DNA from: JBBQUN01 sp963717115
GTDB lineage: Bacteria; Actinomycetota; Acidimicrobiia; Acidimicrobiales; SZUA-35
NCBI GenBank assembly: GCA_963717115.1
Contig: CAVQVO010000011.1
Coordinates: 52,540-116,539 of the forward strand
Length of the DNA: 64,000 nt
Reading direction: 5' to 3'
In this document: positions 44,477 through 53,316 of the stretch, one piece after another
Position numbering within the stretch: position 1 is the first letter of the stretch
Layout of the letters: the number at the start of each line of letters is the position of its first letter
The notes under the pieces: generated by a model
What the model was told of the DNA's origin: nothing
Database searches by the model: none
The model's input: only the letters and a program-made list of their open reading frames with translations
Translations under genes and position numbers: made by a program

Positions 44477-47125
44477 TCATGTCGCTGGTCCGTTCGGCCG
44501 GAAAAGCGTCGAGCGATCGATCGTGACCGCGAGTTGCGTTCGGTTGGTTACGCCGAGCTTTGCGAAGACGTGCGTCAGGTGTGTCTTCACGGTCGCCGTC
44601 GACACGATGAGTTCGGTGGCGATCTCGGCATTGGTCCGTCCGGCGACAACGAGGTCGACGACGGCGATTTCGGTCGGAGTGAGCGATGCCGACCCGGTCG
44701 ACGGACGACCTCGGCCGCCTCTGGTTCTCATCGCCAGTGCGATGGCGGCATCAAGACCGATGGCTTCGATCGGCGGGCCGGGTTCGAATGCAACGGTCGG
44801 TGCGAGGAGCGTCGAGTGATACTCGAGCTCGGAGCGGGCTCGGGTGCACGCGGCTCGCAGGGTGTTCGCCGGCTTCGTTGTTCCGCGCCGATACGACAGG
44901 TCGGCCACGGTTTCGAGCGCATCGATGGTGAGAAGACGCTGCTGATGGGTTCGCGCTCGCTCCAGTGCCGGGTAGAGGTGCCGGCCGGCACCGTCGAGGT
45001 CGTCGTCGATGAGGCACGTTTGCGCGTGCAGGAGATGCAAGATGATCTCGAAGGCAGGGCACGGCTCGGCGATCAGGCTGATCGAGCGCCGGGCCCGATC
45101 CAGCGCATCGAGCACCGTTTCGGGTCGATGTCCACCCCGCAGACGGCAGGCAGCGGTGACGAGGAGGAGCTCGCTGTCCTCGAGCGGTCCGACTCCGATC
45201 GCGTCGTCGGCGACGGCGATTGCGGCGTCGAAGTCATGTCGTAGATGGTGGGCCCCGATCGTCGCGCGTGCCCGGACGACGAGGCCGTGGGCTTCGCTCG
45301 GCGACGTGAGGCGGTCGCAGACCGTGTCGAGACCGTCGCTGTCGCCGTGGTCGATCGCCATCGTGGCCCGGACCCCGAGCACGGCCGACATCGTGATTGC
45401 GGAGCTGCTTGCGTCGTCGATCAACGATCGAGCGAGCGCGGTACGGCCGGACTTCTGCGCCATCAATGCCTCGGCCAGCAGAGCCCCGGTCGCAGCGTAC
45501 GGAAGACCTCCCTGCTCGCAGGCCCACTTGGTCGCTGCGCAGAGGGTCGTGGCGTCGTCGAACAAGCCCAGTGTGGCGGCAACCAGTGCTGCGGTCGTCG
45601 CCGACGCCACGACGATCTGTCCGTCGTTGGCGAGCCGGGCCGCCTCCACCAAGCGTCGCGCCGGTCGCAGGTCTCCCCGCCTCGTCGCTCGTTGGGTGCT
45701 CGTGCACGCGATCAGCCGTTCGAGGTGAGAATCGGCAGCTTCTGCAGCGATCCGCTCGGCGCGCTGCAGCGCGTCGTCGAGTACTGCTTCCGCATCGGTC
45801 GGGGCCAGGATCGCAAGCCATCCGACCGCTCGGGCCCAATCCAGCCCGTGATCGGTCCGAGCAGCCACCCAGTCGCAATACTGACGACGCACGGTGCCGT
45901 GAAGAACGACCCCGAACGACGCGAACGACCGGTCAGCCAATCTGGCGTCGTGTTCCATCGCCCACGCCAGCCCGGCATGAAGGTCGACGGCGCGCCGGTC
46001 GATCAGCGCCGGAGCAACCCGATCACCCCACTCGCATGCGGCGGCGGCCCAACCGAGGACCATCCGGGCATGAGCCTCGTACGCAGCCGCCGAACGTTCG
46101 GTCCCCTCGCCGGCGTCGAGCGCGAAACGCCGCACGACGAACGGGAGGTGATAGGTGTTCTCGCCGTCGAAATCGACGAGACCATGATCGACCAGCCGAC
46201 CGATGGACATCATCACGTCGTGGTCGGTCGGCCCGTCGCCGCCGACGATCCGGGCAGCTTCCAGATCGAACTCGCCGGGGAAGGCTCCGAGCGAGACGAG
46301 TACGTCCTGGTCAGCGGGTTCCAGCAAGTCGAAGCTCCATCGCAACGACATGTCGATGGAGGCATGCCGCGACCCGTTGGTCGCCGAACGGTTGCTGAGC
46401 AGCCGGTTGGAGTACTGGACCGACGTTCGCAGTTGCGACGGTGACATTGCGCGAAGGTGACCGGCGGCAAGGATGAGGCCGAGCGGATTCCCATCCAGCA
46501 ACCGGCAAATTGCGGCGACCTCGGCGAGGGTCGAATCGTCGAGGACCAGGTCTGGTCGGACCTGCATCGCACGATCCAGGAAGAGCCGCACGGCTGCGAA
46601 TGCGTCGGGATCCGACACCACCGCATCGACGGGCGGACACGTCAACCCGGCGAGCCGCCAGAGCTGCTCCCCGGCGATGCCGAGGCTGTCGCGGCTGGTG
46701 GCGAGTACCCGAGCGTGCTCGCAGCTGGAGATGACTTCCTCGACGATCGGCGAGATGAGGCCCATGAGGTGTTCGCAGTTGTCGATGACCAACAACACCG
46801 AGCCGAGCGCATCGATGGCATCGACCAACGACCCAAGCGACTCGCCTGTCGGGCTGAGAGCACGTGTCCAGGCAAACGTCATCTCGCCGGCGGACGTCAC
46901 CCAACCGAGATCCACCCACACGGCCGTCGGTCCGCCCTTCGACTGACTCCGCTCGGCCAGATGCCTCGCCACCATCGTCTTGCCGACGCCACCGGCGCCG
47001 ACCACGGTGACGAGGCGACCCTCCAGCTTGCGCTCGATCGCATCGAGATCGGCCTCGCGCCCGATCAGGTCCATCAGCGGGCGTCGACCACTCGCACCCG
47101 ACCAGTCCTGCGACGGTCGACCCAC
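44477..47125 (-). CDS. STAND (NB-ARC-like) ATPase with TPR-like repeats and LuxR HTH
   Basis: 882 residues. Walker A VTVVGAGGVGKTMVARHLAE near residue 40, Walker B SVLLVIDNCEHLMG and ARVLATSRDSLG; helical repeats from ~350 to 800; LuxR HTH at the end (LTPTEIAVVDLVVAGRTNAE, STATVKTHLTHVFAKLGV). The start is GTG 47125; ATG 47074 is an alternative, closer to the conserved LIGREADLDAIERKL. Members act as large ligand-sensing transcription factors. Followed 70 bases later by the cyclase-LuxR gene. Confidence 0.83.
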   Translation of the reverse strand: MGRPSQDWSGASGRRPLMDLIGREADLDAIERKLEGRLVTVVGAGGVGKTMVARHLAERSQSKGGPTAVWVDLGWVTSAGEMTFAWTRALSPTGESLGSLVDAIDALGSVLLVIDNCEHLMGLISPIVEEVISSCEHARVLATSRDSLGIAGEQLWRLAGLTCPPVDAVVSDPDAFAAVRLFLDRAMQVRPDLVLDDSTLAEVAAICRLLDGNPLGLILAAGHLRAMSPSQLRTSVQYSNRLLSNRSATNGSRHASIDMSLRWSFDLLEPADQDVLVSLGAFPGEFDLEAARIVGGDGPTDHDVMMSIGRLVDHGLVDFDGENTYHLPFVVRRFALDAGEGTERSAAAYEAHARMVLGWAAAACEWGDRVAPALIDRRAVDLHAGLAWAMEHDARLADRSFASFGVVLHGTVRRQYCDWVAARTDHGLDWARAVGWLAILAPTDAEAVLDDALQRAERIAAEAADSHLERLIACTSTQRATRRGDLRPARRLVEAARLANDGQIVVASATTAALVAATLGLFDDATTLCAATKWACEQGGLPYAATGALLAEALMAQKSGRTALARSLIDDASSSAITMSAVLGVRATMAIDHGDSDGLDTVCDRLTSPSEAHGLVVRARATIGAHHLRHDFDAAIAVADDAIGVGPLEDSELLLVTAACRLRGGHRPETVLDALDRARRSISLIAEPCPAFEIILHLLHAQTCLIDDDLDGAGRHLYPALERARTHQQRLLTIDALETVADLSYRRGTTKPANTLRAACTRARSELEYHSTLLAPTVAFEPGPPIEAIGLDAAIALAMRTRGGRGRPSTGSASLTPTEIAVVDLVVAGRTNAEIATELIVSTATVKTHLTHVFAKLGVTNRTQLAVTIDRSTLFRPNGPAT

Positions 47126-47143
47126 CCCATCAGTCTGCCTCAG

Positions 47144-47668
47144 CTAGCGCGAGGAATGTGAACAACGGACCTTCAGGTTGCCGGTCGACACACCGGAACC
47201 GTCGGCCAGCGTCGTGAAGGTCGCCGAATAGCGCCCCGACAGGCCGACCAGGTCGCCCGTGCCCGAGCCGGCGACGATGTCACCGTCCGCAACGACGGGA
47301 TCAGGCGGGTGACTCTCGAACGACGGCAATCGCACGATGAACGACCCGGTCCCGCAACCTGCGATGGTGCCGGTGATGAGGTTGTACGAACTGCCCTCCG
47401 ACACGCCGCTCTGTTGGTCCACCATGAGCGTGCCGGTCGTGGAGCTCACGGCCTCGAGATCGCCGACGTACGTCGACTCGAGCGTGTAGGTCGCGATGCA
47501 TCGCCCCGCGGCATCGCACTGGATCGCTCCAATCGAGGGTGCCGTGCTCTCTGCGCTCCACTCGACCTTCACCCGGCGCGACTGCGGCGAGTCCGTGTGG
47601 ACCTGTGCCGCAGTCAACCCGACGGCACCCAGGCCCGCTCCCATCAGCACTGCAATTCTGCGTTTCAT
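47144..47668 (-). CDS. Secreted DUF3224-like protein
   Basis: 174 residues. Signal peptide with Arg-Arg and a short hydrophobic core (RRIAVLMGAGLGAVGLTAAQ). The mature part shows YVGDLEAVSSTTGTLM, GTIAGCGTGSFIVRL and GSGTGDLVGLSGRYSATFT, the beta-barrel pattern of DUF3224/allene-oxide-cyclase-like proteins. Two Cys pairs may be disulfides. Lies upstream of the STAND regulator with 18 bases between; possibly co-transcribed. Confidence 0.6.
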   Translation of the reverse strand: MKRRIAVLMGAGLGAVGLTAAQVHTDSPQSRRVKVEWSAESTAPSIGAIQCDAAGRCIATYTLESTYVGDLEAVSSTTGTLMVDQQSGVSEGSSYNLITGTIAGCGTGSFIVRLPSFESHPPDPVVADGDIVAGSGTGDLVGLSGRYSATFTTLADGSGVSTGNLKVRCSHSSR

Positions 47669-47902
47669 CGATCCCCCGTTCGTCCATCCCCGTGAGTGTC
47701 CCGACGACCAGATTGACGAAGCGAACACCACAAGACATCGACCAGAAGTCGTAGGAATCACGACCGGCGAGTCTGGTCCGTGGGAACGATCTGGGCAGCG
47801 AGGCACGAGAGGGTTTTCCCTGATACCGCGCTCGAGCCACGCCGCGCATACTCGTGGGTGCCGCACAACACCGGTGCTGGTCTTTCGTCAGAGGAGAACC
47901 CG

Positions 47903-48217
47903 ATGTTGATGTTGACGTCCTGGAAGAATCGTGCGATCTCGCCCGAGCAGTTCGACAGGATGATGAGTATCTGGGGTCAAATGGAGGCCGACCTCGCGAC
48001 CGACTCGAGCTCGGAACGTCTGTGCTGGTACACCTACGCCGATGCGACCGGAGGGATGACCGTCCAGCGCCTGTCGGACCCCGACGCTGCAGTACTGCTC
48101 GGTCACAAGTGGACCGCAGCACTCTCGGAATTCTTGGACATCGAGACCAAGGTCGTCCTCACGCTCGAAGACGCACTCCCGGGGATCGGCGAAGTGCACA
48201 AGCTCGTCAGCGGCTGA
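47903..48217 (+). CDS. DUF3303-like small protein
   Basis: 104 residues starting ATG 47903 after AGAGGAGAA. Ferredoxin-like pattern: LMLTSWKNRAISPEQFDRMM at the start, LCWYTYADATGGMTVQRLSD and ALSEFLDIETKVVLTLEDAL. This resembles DUF3303 proteins, small dimeric alpha/beta folds. It is 8 bases before a methyltransferase gene, so probably co-transcribed. Role unknown. Confidence 0.6.
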   Translation: MLMLTSWKNRAISPEQFDRMMSIWGQMEADLATDSSSERLCWYTYADATGGMTVQRLSDPDAAVLLGHKWTAALSEFLDIETKVVLTLEDALPGIGEVHKLVSG

Positions 48218-48225
48218 CCACCGAG

Positions 48226-48843
48226 ATGAGCTTCTATCGTTCTCGGATCCTTCCGCGTTTCATGAATGCGGTCATGGCGTCGGAGGAGAACCGAGAGATC
48301 CGCACCCGAGTCTGCGAGGACCTCGATGGGACGATCGTCGAGATCGGGTTCGGGTCGGGCCTGAATGTCCCTCACTATCCGCCGGGAGTCCGCACCGTCC
48401 ATGCAGTGGAGCCGCTCGCCCGGTCCGTTTCGCTGGCGGCCGGCCGAATCGAAACCGGTCATGCCCATGTCCACCACACGAGCCTCACCGGCGAACGCAT
48501 CGATCTGCCGAACGGATCTGCCGATGCGGTCCTGTCGACCTGGACGCTGTGTTCCATCGACGACATCGACGCTGCGCTCGCCGAGATCCGCCGGGTCCTC
48601 AAACCCGGCGGGGTGCTGCATTTCGTCGAACACGGCATCGCCCCCGACCCGAAGGTGGCGCGCCGCCAACGCCGCATCGAGCCGATCAACAAGCGCCTCC
48701 TCGGTGGCTGCCACCTCACCCGTGACATCCCGGCCCTGATCGCTGGCGCCGGATTCGTCATCGACTCGATGATCACCTACGAACACCCCAAGGAACCCAA
48801 ACCATTCGGTTGGACCTTCGAGGGACGAGCAGCCCCGGCGTGA
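48226..48843 (+). CDS. Class I SAM-dependent methyltransferase
   Basis: 205 residues with the SAM-binding motif IVEIGFGSGLNVPHYP, the acidic motif II HAVEPLARS and post-motif VLKPGGVLHFVEHG. This belongs to the UbiE/Methyltransf_11 group. ATG 48226 chosen after the preceding stop. The substrate cannot be read from sequence; the FVEHG ... RRQRRIEPINKRLLGGCHL segment is shared with mammalian METTL7-like thiol methyltransferases. Confidence 0.85.
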   Translation: MSFYRSRILPRFMNAVMASEENREIRTRVCEDLDGTIVEIGFGSGLNVPHYPPGVRTVHAVEPLARSVSLAAGRIETGHAHVHHTSLTGERIDLPNGSADAVLSTWTLCSIDDIDAALAEIRRVLKPGGVLHFVEHGIAPDPKVARRQRRIEPINKRLLGGCHLTRDIPALIAGAGFVIDSMITYEHPKEPKPFGWTFEGRAAPA

Positions 48844-49065
48844 CCACGCCGGCCCGTTCCGCAACCCTCGGCCGGTCTCGCTGCGACCCGAGCCGAGAAG
48901 GTTGTCCGAGCGACTCAGGCCTCGTGAAACCGGGGCCACTCGAGGAACCCGGCTTTGAGTTGGCCTTCGACGTGCGAAGGCTCGATATGGGTGGGCGTGA
49001 ACCTGGTAGTTGAGGCTCCGGTTCCGCAGCGCGGCAACGGTGTTCGGGTATGCCACGTCCGTGCG

Positions 49066-49548
49066 TCAGCGGTGGGCGAGCTCGAACGGCGGCGGCCCGA
49101 CGATCGTGGTCGCGCCGGTCTCAGCGGCCACATCGCGAATGCGGTCGAAGTCGACTGGGCCGGTCCCGGACTCGCCCGCTGGCTGGCTCGCGTTCCGGTA
49201 GAAGGCCTGGCCCGAGCCCGGCGTCTGGATGCACAGCAGGCGAGCGCGGTCGGAGGTCACCACGAACGCGTGTGCGCACCCTCGCGGTGCAAACGTGAAG
49301 CCACCGGCGCCGACCACACGCTCGCTGCCCTCGACGTTGAGCAGGATCTCGCCCTCGATGACGTACAGCGCCTCGTCCACGTCGGCGTGGAGATGCATCG
49401 GCGTCACCTTGCCGCACTCGAGCTCGTCTTCGAAGACGAGCAGCGAGTTGGCCGTCTCCTCGGCGAGTGCCTTCCAGGTATGAGTCCCCCCGCCGAGAAA
49501 CCACATCCGTTCGCCTTCACCCACGTTCCGCACGATCGATTCTGCCAT
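49066..49548 (-). CDS. Cupin-domain protein
   Basis: 160 residues with a single cupin barrel: VTPMHLHADVDEALYVIEGE (motif 1: HxHxxxxEx6G, the metal His/Glu set) and GGFTFAPRGCAHAFVVTSDR (motif 2 with His). ATG 49548 follows GAAAGGAA by 7 bases. Similar to quercetin-dioxygenase-like cupins. Substrate unknown. Converges with nothing functional nearby. Confidence 0.8.
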   Translation of the reverse strand: MAESIVRNVGEGERMWFLGGGTHTWKALAEETANSLLVFEDELECGKVTPMHLHADVDEALYVIEGEILLNVEGSERVVGAGGFTFAPRGCAHAFVVTSDRARLLCIQTPGSGQAFYRNASQPAGESGTGPVDFDRIRDVAAETGATTIVGPPPFELAHR

Positions 49549-49646
49549 CGGTGTTCCTTTCACCTGTGAACCTGTGTCGCTGCGATCGTGCGCCCGCGAC
49601 GCCGCTCGGGAACATCCCAGATGTGTGGGTCATCCGCATGATCCGA

Positions 49647-49662
49647 TCCCAGGATCCTGGGA
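49647..49662. promoter_or_regulatory. Perfect 16-bp palindrome before a GTG start
   Basis: TCCCAGGATCCTGGGA reads the same on both strands and ends one base before the GTG of the next frame. Position and symmetry fit a dimeric repressor operator or a hairpin over the start site. Confidence 0.45.
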
Positions 49663-50028
49663 GTGACCGTCCGAATCAGCAGCGCCTACGATCAGCAGGT
49701 GGACCGTGAAGGCTGCGCCAAGGCCGACATCGCCAAACTCGGCCGCCAAGGGTTGAACTGGGTCACGTTCGCGACCGAAGCGACCGGCCACCACGACCCG
49801 GTCGCCGACTTGGCTGCGGTGTTCGGTCTCGGATTCGACGAGATCCGGGGTGGTGTCCGACACCACTGCGAGCACGACCGCCTCCGGGTCGGCGCGTTCG
49901 AGCACGGCCCGATTCAACCCGACGGCGGGCGAGTCTTCACTGAGCTCGACGACGTCGACCACGACCTCGTCCGAGTTGACCGATGCGTCTTCGCGGGTGT
50001 CGACGGTGAAGCGGGCGCCGAGCAGTAG
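49663..50028 (+). CDS. Hypothetical protein, weak resemblance to CorA N-terminal domain
   Basis: 121 residues from GTG 49663. DPVADLAAVFGLGFDEIRGG followed by VRHHCEHDRLRVGAFEHG recalls the cytosolic N-terminal part of CorA-type Mg2+ channels, but the membrane helices and GMN motif are absent and the match is weak. The opposite strand is also open here (49630-50064), so coding direction is uncertain. It converges with the glycosyltransferase operon. Confidence 0.35.
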   Translation: MTVRISSAYDQQVDREGCAKADIAKLGRQGLNWVTFATEATGHHDPVADLAAVFGLGFDEIRGGVRHHCEHDRLRVGAFEHGPIQPDGGRVFTELDDVDHDLVRVDRCVFAGVDGEAGAEQ

Positions 50029-50164
50029 CGCTGCGATCGTCAACGATGCTTGCTGGTCGAGCACGACGTGTGTGCGCGATCACCAGGAAACGCCGGCTGT
50101 CAGCGACGTCGCGTCGCACTCCACTGGAAGGTCATCAACCGGGCCGATGGACTCGGCCGATACG

Positions 50165-51343
50165 TCATCGTCGTCGTCGACGGTGCCACGCATCGCTGGT
50201 GCGGCGCATCGGCGCCGTCACGCGCCACGACGTCGAGCGCTCCATCGCTGCCACGCGGACCGCAAGCTCGTCGCGTTCTCGACGGATCCCGGCGATGAGG
50301 TGAAGCAGACCCTCGACGCCACCGTCCGGGCGAGCCGGGGTCCGGTGGTCTCGCGCCCCTGGTTCGTCGCCGGTGGTCGGCGCAGCGCCGATGACCCCCG
50401 GCGCGCTCGTGTCGGGAGCAAGGGGGGCCCGGTCGTCGAGGAACCACAGGTCGTGGGCGTCGTATCGTGCGAACTTCGTCGCCAGATCTACTGTCCAGTT
50501 GAGGTGGACCACCCACGGGTCGTTCGGTGGGGTTCGGCCGCCGAAGTACCGATGGCCGTTGGCGAAGCGGTCCTCGTCGAGCACACGGACGTCGAGCCCA
50601 CGGTGAGCGTGGACGGCGAGCAGCACGTTCAGGGGTTCCTGCTGGCTGTGGTAGTAGCCGACCATCTCGTTGCGCGCGCAGACCTCGGCCCAGAAATCGT
50701 GGACCTCGGGGGTGTTGCGGAAGTACATGAAGCCGCTGTTGGCGTAGAGCGGCTGGAACCGCCAATTGGGGCCGTCGTACATCGCCTGGACATCGGCGCC
50801 CTGGGCGGCCTGCGCCGTCAACGTGGGAACGGGGTCGTGTCGCCACACGACGTCGACGTCCTGGAACAGCACGTCGACGCCCACCGTGAGCATCTGCGCG
50901 ATCACCCAGTTCTGGTGGTAGAGGAACCCTGTCCAGGCCCAGTCTCCGAACATTCCCGAGGGTTGCATTTCTCGCAACAGCAGTGACTCGTCATCGAAGT
51001 AGGCGACAAAGCCGAGAGACTCGATGCGTGCGCGGGCCTGCTCGTCGGTGGGGAAGACGAGCGTTGACTCCCGGACGTCGATGCCGTGCCGATCGCAGCT
51101 GGCAGCCCAGTTCGCGAACAAGATGCTGAATCGGTCGTCGCACGTCATGACCGTCAGTACGCCGCGCGAGAGGTCGAGGCGCTGCAGCAACGCAGGAGCG
51201 CCGGCAACGAATCGGGTGTGGTCGTCGGCCTGCAGTTCGGCGATGCGCCGGCTGTGCAGACAGACCGCCTCGGGGATCTCCACCTCGCCATGGGAGTGGA
51301 ATCTGATCGGCGGCCACTCCCGCGCTGCCGGGTTGCCCGTCAT
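50165..51343 (-). CDS. GT77-like glycosyltransferase (Nucleotid_trans family)
   Basis: 392 residues. The core LTVMTCDDRFSILFANWAAS, the metal/nucleotide motif GVDVLFQDVDVVWRHDP (DxD at residues 162-164), YANSGFMYFRNTPEV and DPWVVHLNW are typical of the PF03407/GT77 fold. In plants that family includes arabinosyltransferases that extend hydroxyproline-linked arabinose and a rhamnogalacturonan xylosyltransferase. The C-terminus is a coiled coil ending in STSWRVTAPMRR, a tail seen in many bacterial glycosyltransferases. ATG 51343 overlaps the stop of the upstream gene (ATGA). No membrane helix: cytosolic. Confidence 0.75.
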   Translation of the reverse strand: MTGNPAAREWPPIRFHSHGEVEIPEAVCLHSRRIAELQADDHTRFVAGAPALLQRLDLSRGVLTVMTCDDRFSILFANWAASCDRHGIDVRESTLVFPTDEQARARIESLGFVAYFDDESLLLREMQPSGMFGDWAWTGFLYHQNWVIAQMLTVGVDVLFQDVDVVWRHDPVPTLTAQAAQGADVQAMYDGPNWRFQPLYANSGFMYFRNTPEVHDFWAEVCARNEMVGYYHSQQEPLNVLLAVHAHRGLDVRVLDEDRFANGHRYFGGRTPPNDPWVVHLNWTVDLATKFARYDAHDLWFLDDRAPLAPDTSAPGVIGAAPTTGDEPGARDHRTPARPDGGVEGLLHLIAGIRRERDELAVRVAAMERSTSWRVTAPMRRTSDAWHRRRRR

Positions 51344-53316
51344 GAATTCCGCAGGCGCACGTAGTCGTCGAGGAGATGCAGGAAGTCTCGGCAGTAGTCG
51401 AGGGCGGCGTCGTTCGGATCGAGGCCGAGGGGCTCCCACGGGCTGTAGCGCCGCTTGTTCCACATCGGTGACCCGTCTCGAGCGGTCACCTCCTGGCAGT
51501 AGTGGATGATCGGCGCTCCGGCCACGAATCGCTCGGGCCAGTTCATCCACGCCCCGAGATTCTCGAACCGGACGTCGAGTTCTGCTTCGGCCACGGCACC
51601 GGCGAACCCGAACATGTCGCTCTCCCACAGTTCCGATGCCCGCCGCAGCAGGGCGGTCAGTTCGATCCAGCGCGGCAGGATTCGCCGTAGGTCGCCGACA
51701 TCGATGAGCAGTGGCCACGTGATGGGCCGGAGCCGACCGACGGCATCGCCGAGGAACGGTGCCAGTCGAGACTGCAGCGCCGCCACCGCGCCTCGGTCGT
51801 ACCACTGCTGAACCACGACGAGGCCGGGCGCGGCGTGACCGAGCACCGGACCACGGAAGACGAAGTCCGAATCGAGGATCAGGACCGAGCCGGTCGGCCG
51901 TTCGAGGTCGATCCACTCGAGCATCGACCAGAGCCGATTGAACCCCGGATAGTTGCCGGGCGCGTCGGGATGATCGTTGCGCGCCGAGGTGGTGACCAGC
52001 CGGGCGTGAGTGGTGCTCGGCACCTTTTCGCCGTTCGGGGTCGCCACGAGGCGAACCAGCTCACCGGGCTGACGAACACGGTGCCACGTGTGTTCCTGGA
52101 GCTGGCACTGCCAGTCGCCATAGGGGTTCGTGTCGGTGCACACGACGGCGTGCACCGACGCGGGCGGATCGCCGAGCCGGTCGGACGGCGTCGTGGGTTC
52201 GTCGTCGGCCGAACGCACGGCTTCCGGCCACTCGCGCATCCAGGCCAACGGGGCGGGACCGAAGCCGTACGCGATCCGGTTCCACGAGTACCGCCCAGGC
52301 CGACGGTCGAGGTAGGCGCCGTCGACGAACGTCGGACCCCTCGGGGTGTAGTCGGCCGTGAACAGGAAGGGTGCATCGGGATCGCGCTGGCAGCGACGAC
52401 GGTGGATCAACGACGTGAAGGTGCTCCCCATCGTTCCCACGAACCGGCAGCCACGCGCCGCGACCTCCTGCGTGATCGCGCCCAGCGCGTTGTCTTCGCT
52501 GAACGGAAGGGATCGGAACGCCTCGCCGTGCTCGCCGAGGATGACGTCGGACATGAAGACGACATCCGCGAAGCGCCGCCGGATCGGATCGAAGAGCGTG
52601 GACGACGAGTCGGCCTCGGTCGCGATGACCAGTGTCTCGTCGGTCGGCAGAACCGAGGCCAGCGTCTCGGCGATGCGTTCGGGCGACACTCCCGCGTAGG
52701 CGCGGATGCCCCTCACGAGATCGGTGCGCCGGACGTGCGCCACGTTGACGTCGCCAAGGTCACCGGCGATGTGTTGGGCCAGGTCTCGGTACGGAGCCTT
52801 CAGCGTCAGGCGCTCGAGGGTGCCGAGCAGATCCCGACGCGTCTGGCCGGTCGAGTGGAAGAAGTACGAGTAGAAACTCAGGGGCCGGCCGGCAACGGAG
52901 ACTGGCCCGTCGGTCTCGGGGAGGCGCACATAGCGGGTTCGGCCGTTGGCGAAGTCGCGGACGCCGGGGTGTGGCACGGGATCGTCGTCGGCCAGGTACA
53001 CGCAGTGCATGAACGGACCCCAGTCGATGGAGTCGTACGTCGACGCCTGCTCGACGTCGGCCCATTCCTCGATCGACACGACGTCGACGGGAACGTCCCA
53101 CAGATCGAACACCGACGGCAGCACTGCAGGCGCACCGTCGGCGCCGGCCGTGGCCGGCCGATGGCCAGGCGCCGATCCGATCAGATCGTCCCACGGCATC
53201 GACAGGCGACGCCCGCTGAGGTGGGCCAGGCCCACACCGATCTCGAGCGTCATGCGGCGATTGGTGAGGAGTCCGGGATCGGACTCGAGTCGAAGGATCG
53301 GGGCGGGCGTGGTCAC
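51340..53316 (-). CDS. Two-domain glycosyltransferase: O-fucosyltransferase-like plus HPAT-like
   Basis: 658 residues from GTG 53316. Residues ~1-330 look like a GDP-fucose protein O-fucosyltransferase fold: GLLTNRRMTLEIGVGLAHLS, VNVAHVRRTDLVRGIRAY, FVGTMGSTFTSLIHRRR. Residues ~345-658 resemble plant hydroxyproline O-arabinosyltransferase / peptidyl-Ser galactosyltransferase (HPAT/SGT1, GT95/96): VHAVVCTDTNPYGDWQCQLQ, NYPGFNRLWSMLEWIDLE, VLILDSDFVF (metal motif) and GAPIIHYCQEV near the end. The GTGA overlap with the oxygenase stop and the ATGA overlap with the GT77-like gene indicate coordinated synthesis. It could add two different sugars to one substrate. Family calls are from motif memory and need profile searches. 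Confidence 0.7.
   Translation of the reverse strand: MTTPAPILRLESDPGLLTNRRMTLEIGVGLAHLSGRRLSMPWDDLIGSAPGHRPATAGADGAPAVLPSVFDLWDVPVDVVSIEEWADVEQASTYDSIDWGPFMHCVYLADDDPVPHPGVRDFANGRTRYVRLPETDGPVSVAGRPLSFYSYFFHSTGQTRRDLLGTLERLTLKAPYRDLAQHIAGDLGDVNVAHVRRTDLVRGIRAYAGVSPERIAETLASVLPTDETLVIATEADSSSTLFDPIRRRFADVVFMSDVILGEHGEAFRSLPFSEDNALGAITQEVAARGCRFVGTMGSTFTSLIHRRRCQRDPDAPFLFTADYTPRGPTFVDGAYLDRRPGRYSWNRIAYGFGPAPLAWMREWPEAVRSADDEPTTPSDRLGDPPASVHAVVCTDTNPYGDWQCQLQEHTWHRVRQPGELVRLVATPNGEKVPSTTHARLVTTSARNDHPDAPGNYPGFNRLWSMLEWIDLERPTGSVLILDSDFVFRGPVLGHAAPGLVVVQQWYDRGAVAALQSRLAPFLGDAVGRLRPITWPLLIDVGDLRRILPRWIELTALLRRASELWESDMFGFAGAVAEAELDVRFENLGAWMNWPERFVAGAPIIHYCQEVTARDGSPMWNKRRYSPWEPLGLDPNDAALDYCRDFLHLLDDYVRLRNS

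Noticed and set aside
49630..50064. Minus-strand frame of 144 codons opposite the weak CorA-like frame
   Set aside because: No motif or ribosome site. Codon bias is similar on both strands, so it is not fully excluded, but the plus-strand frame has the better family resemblance and a GTG next to a palindrome.
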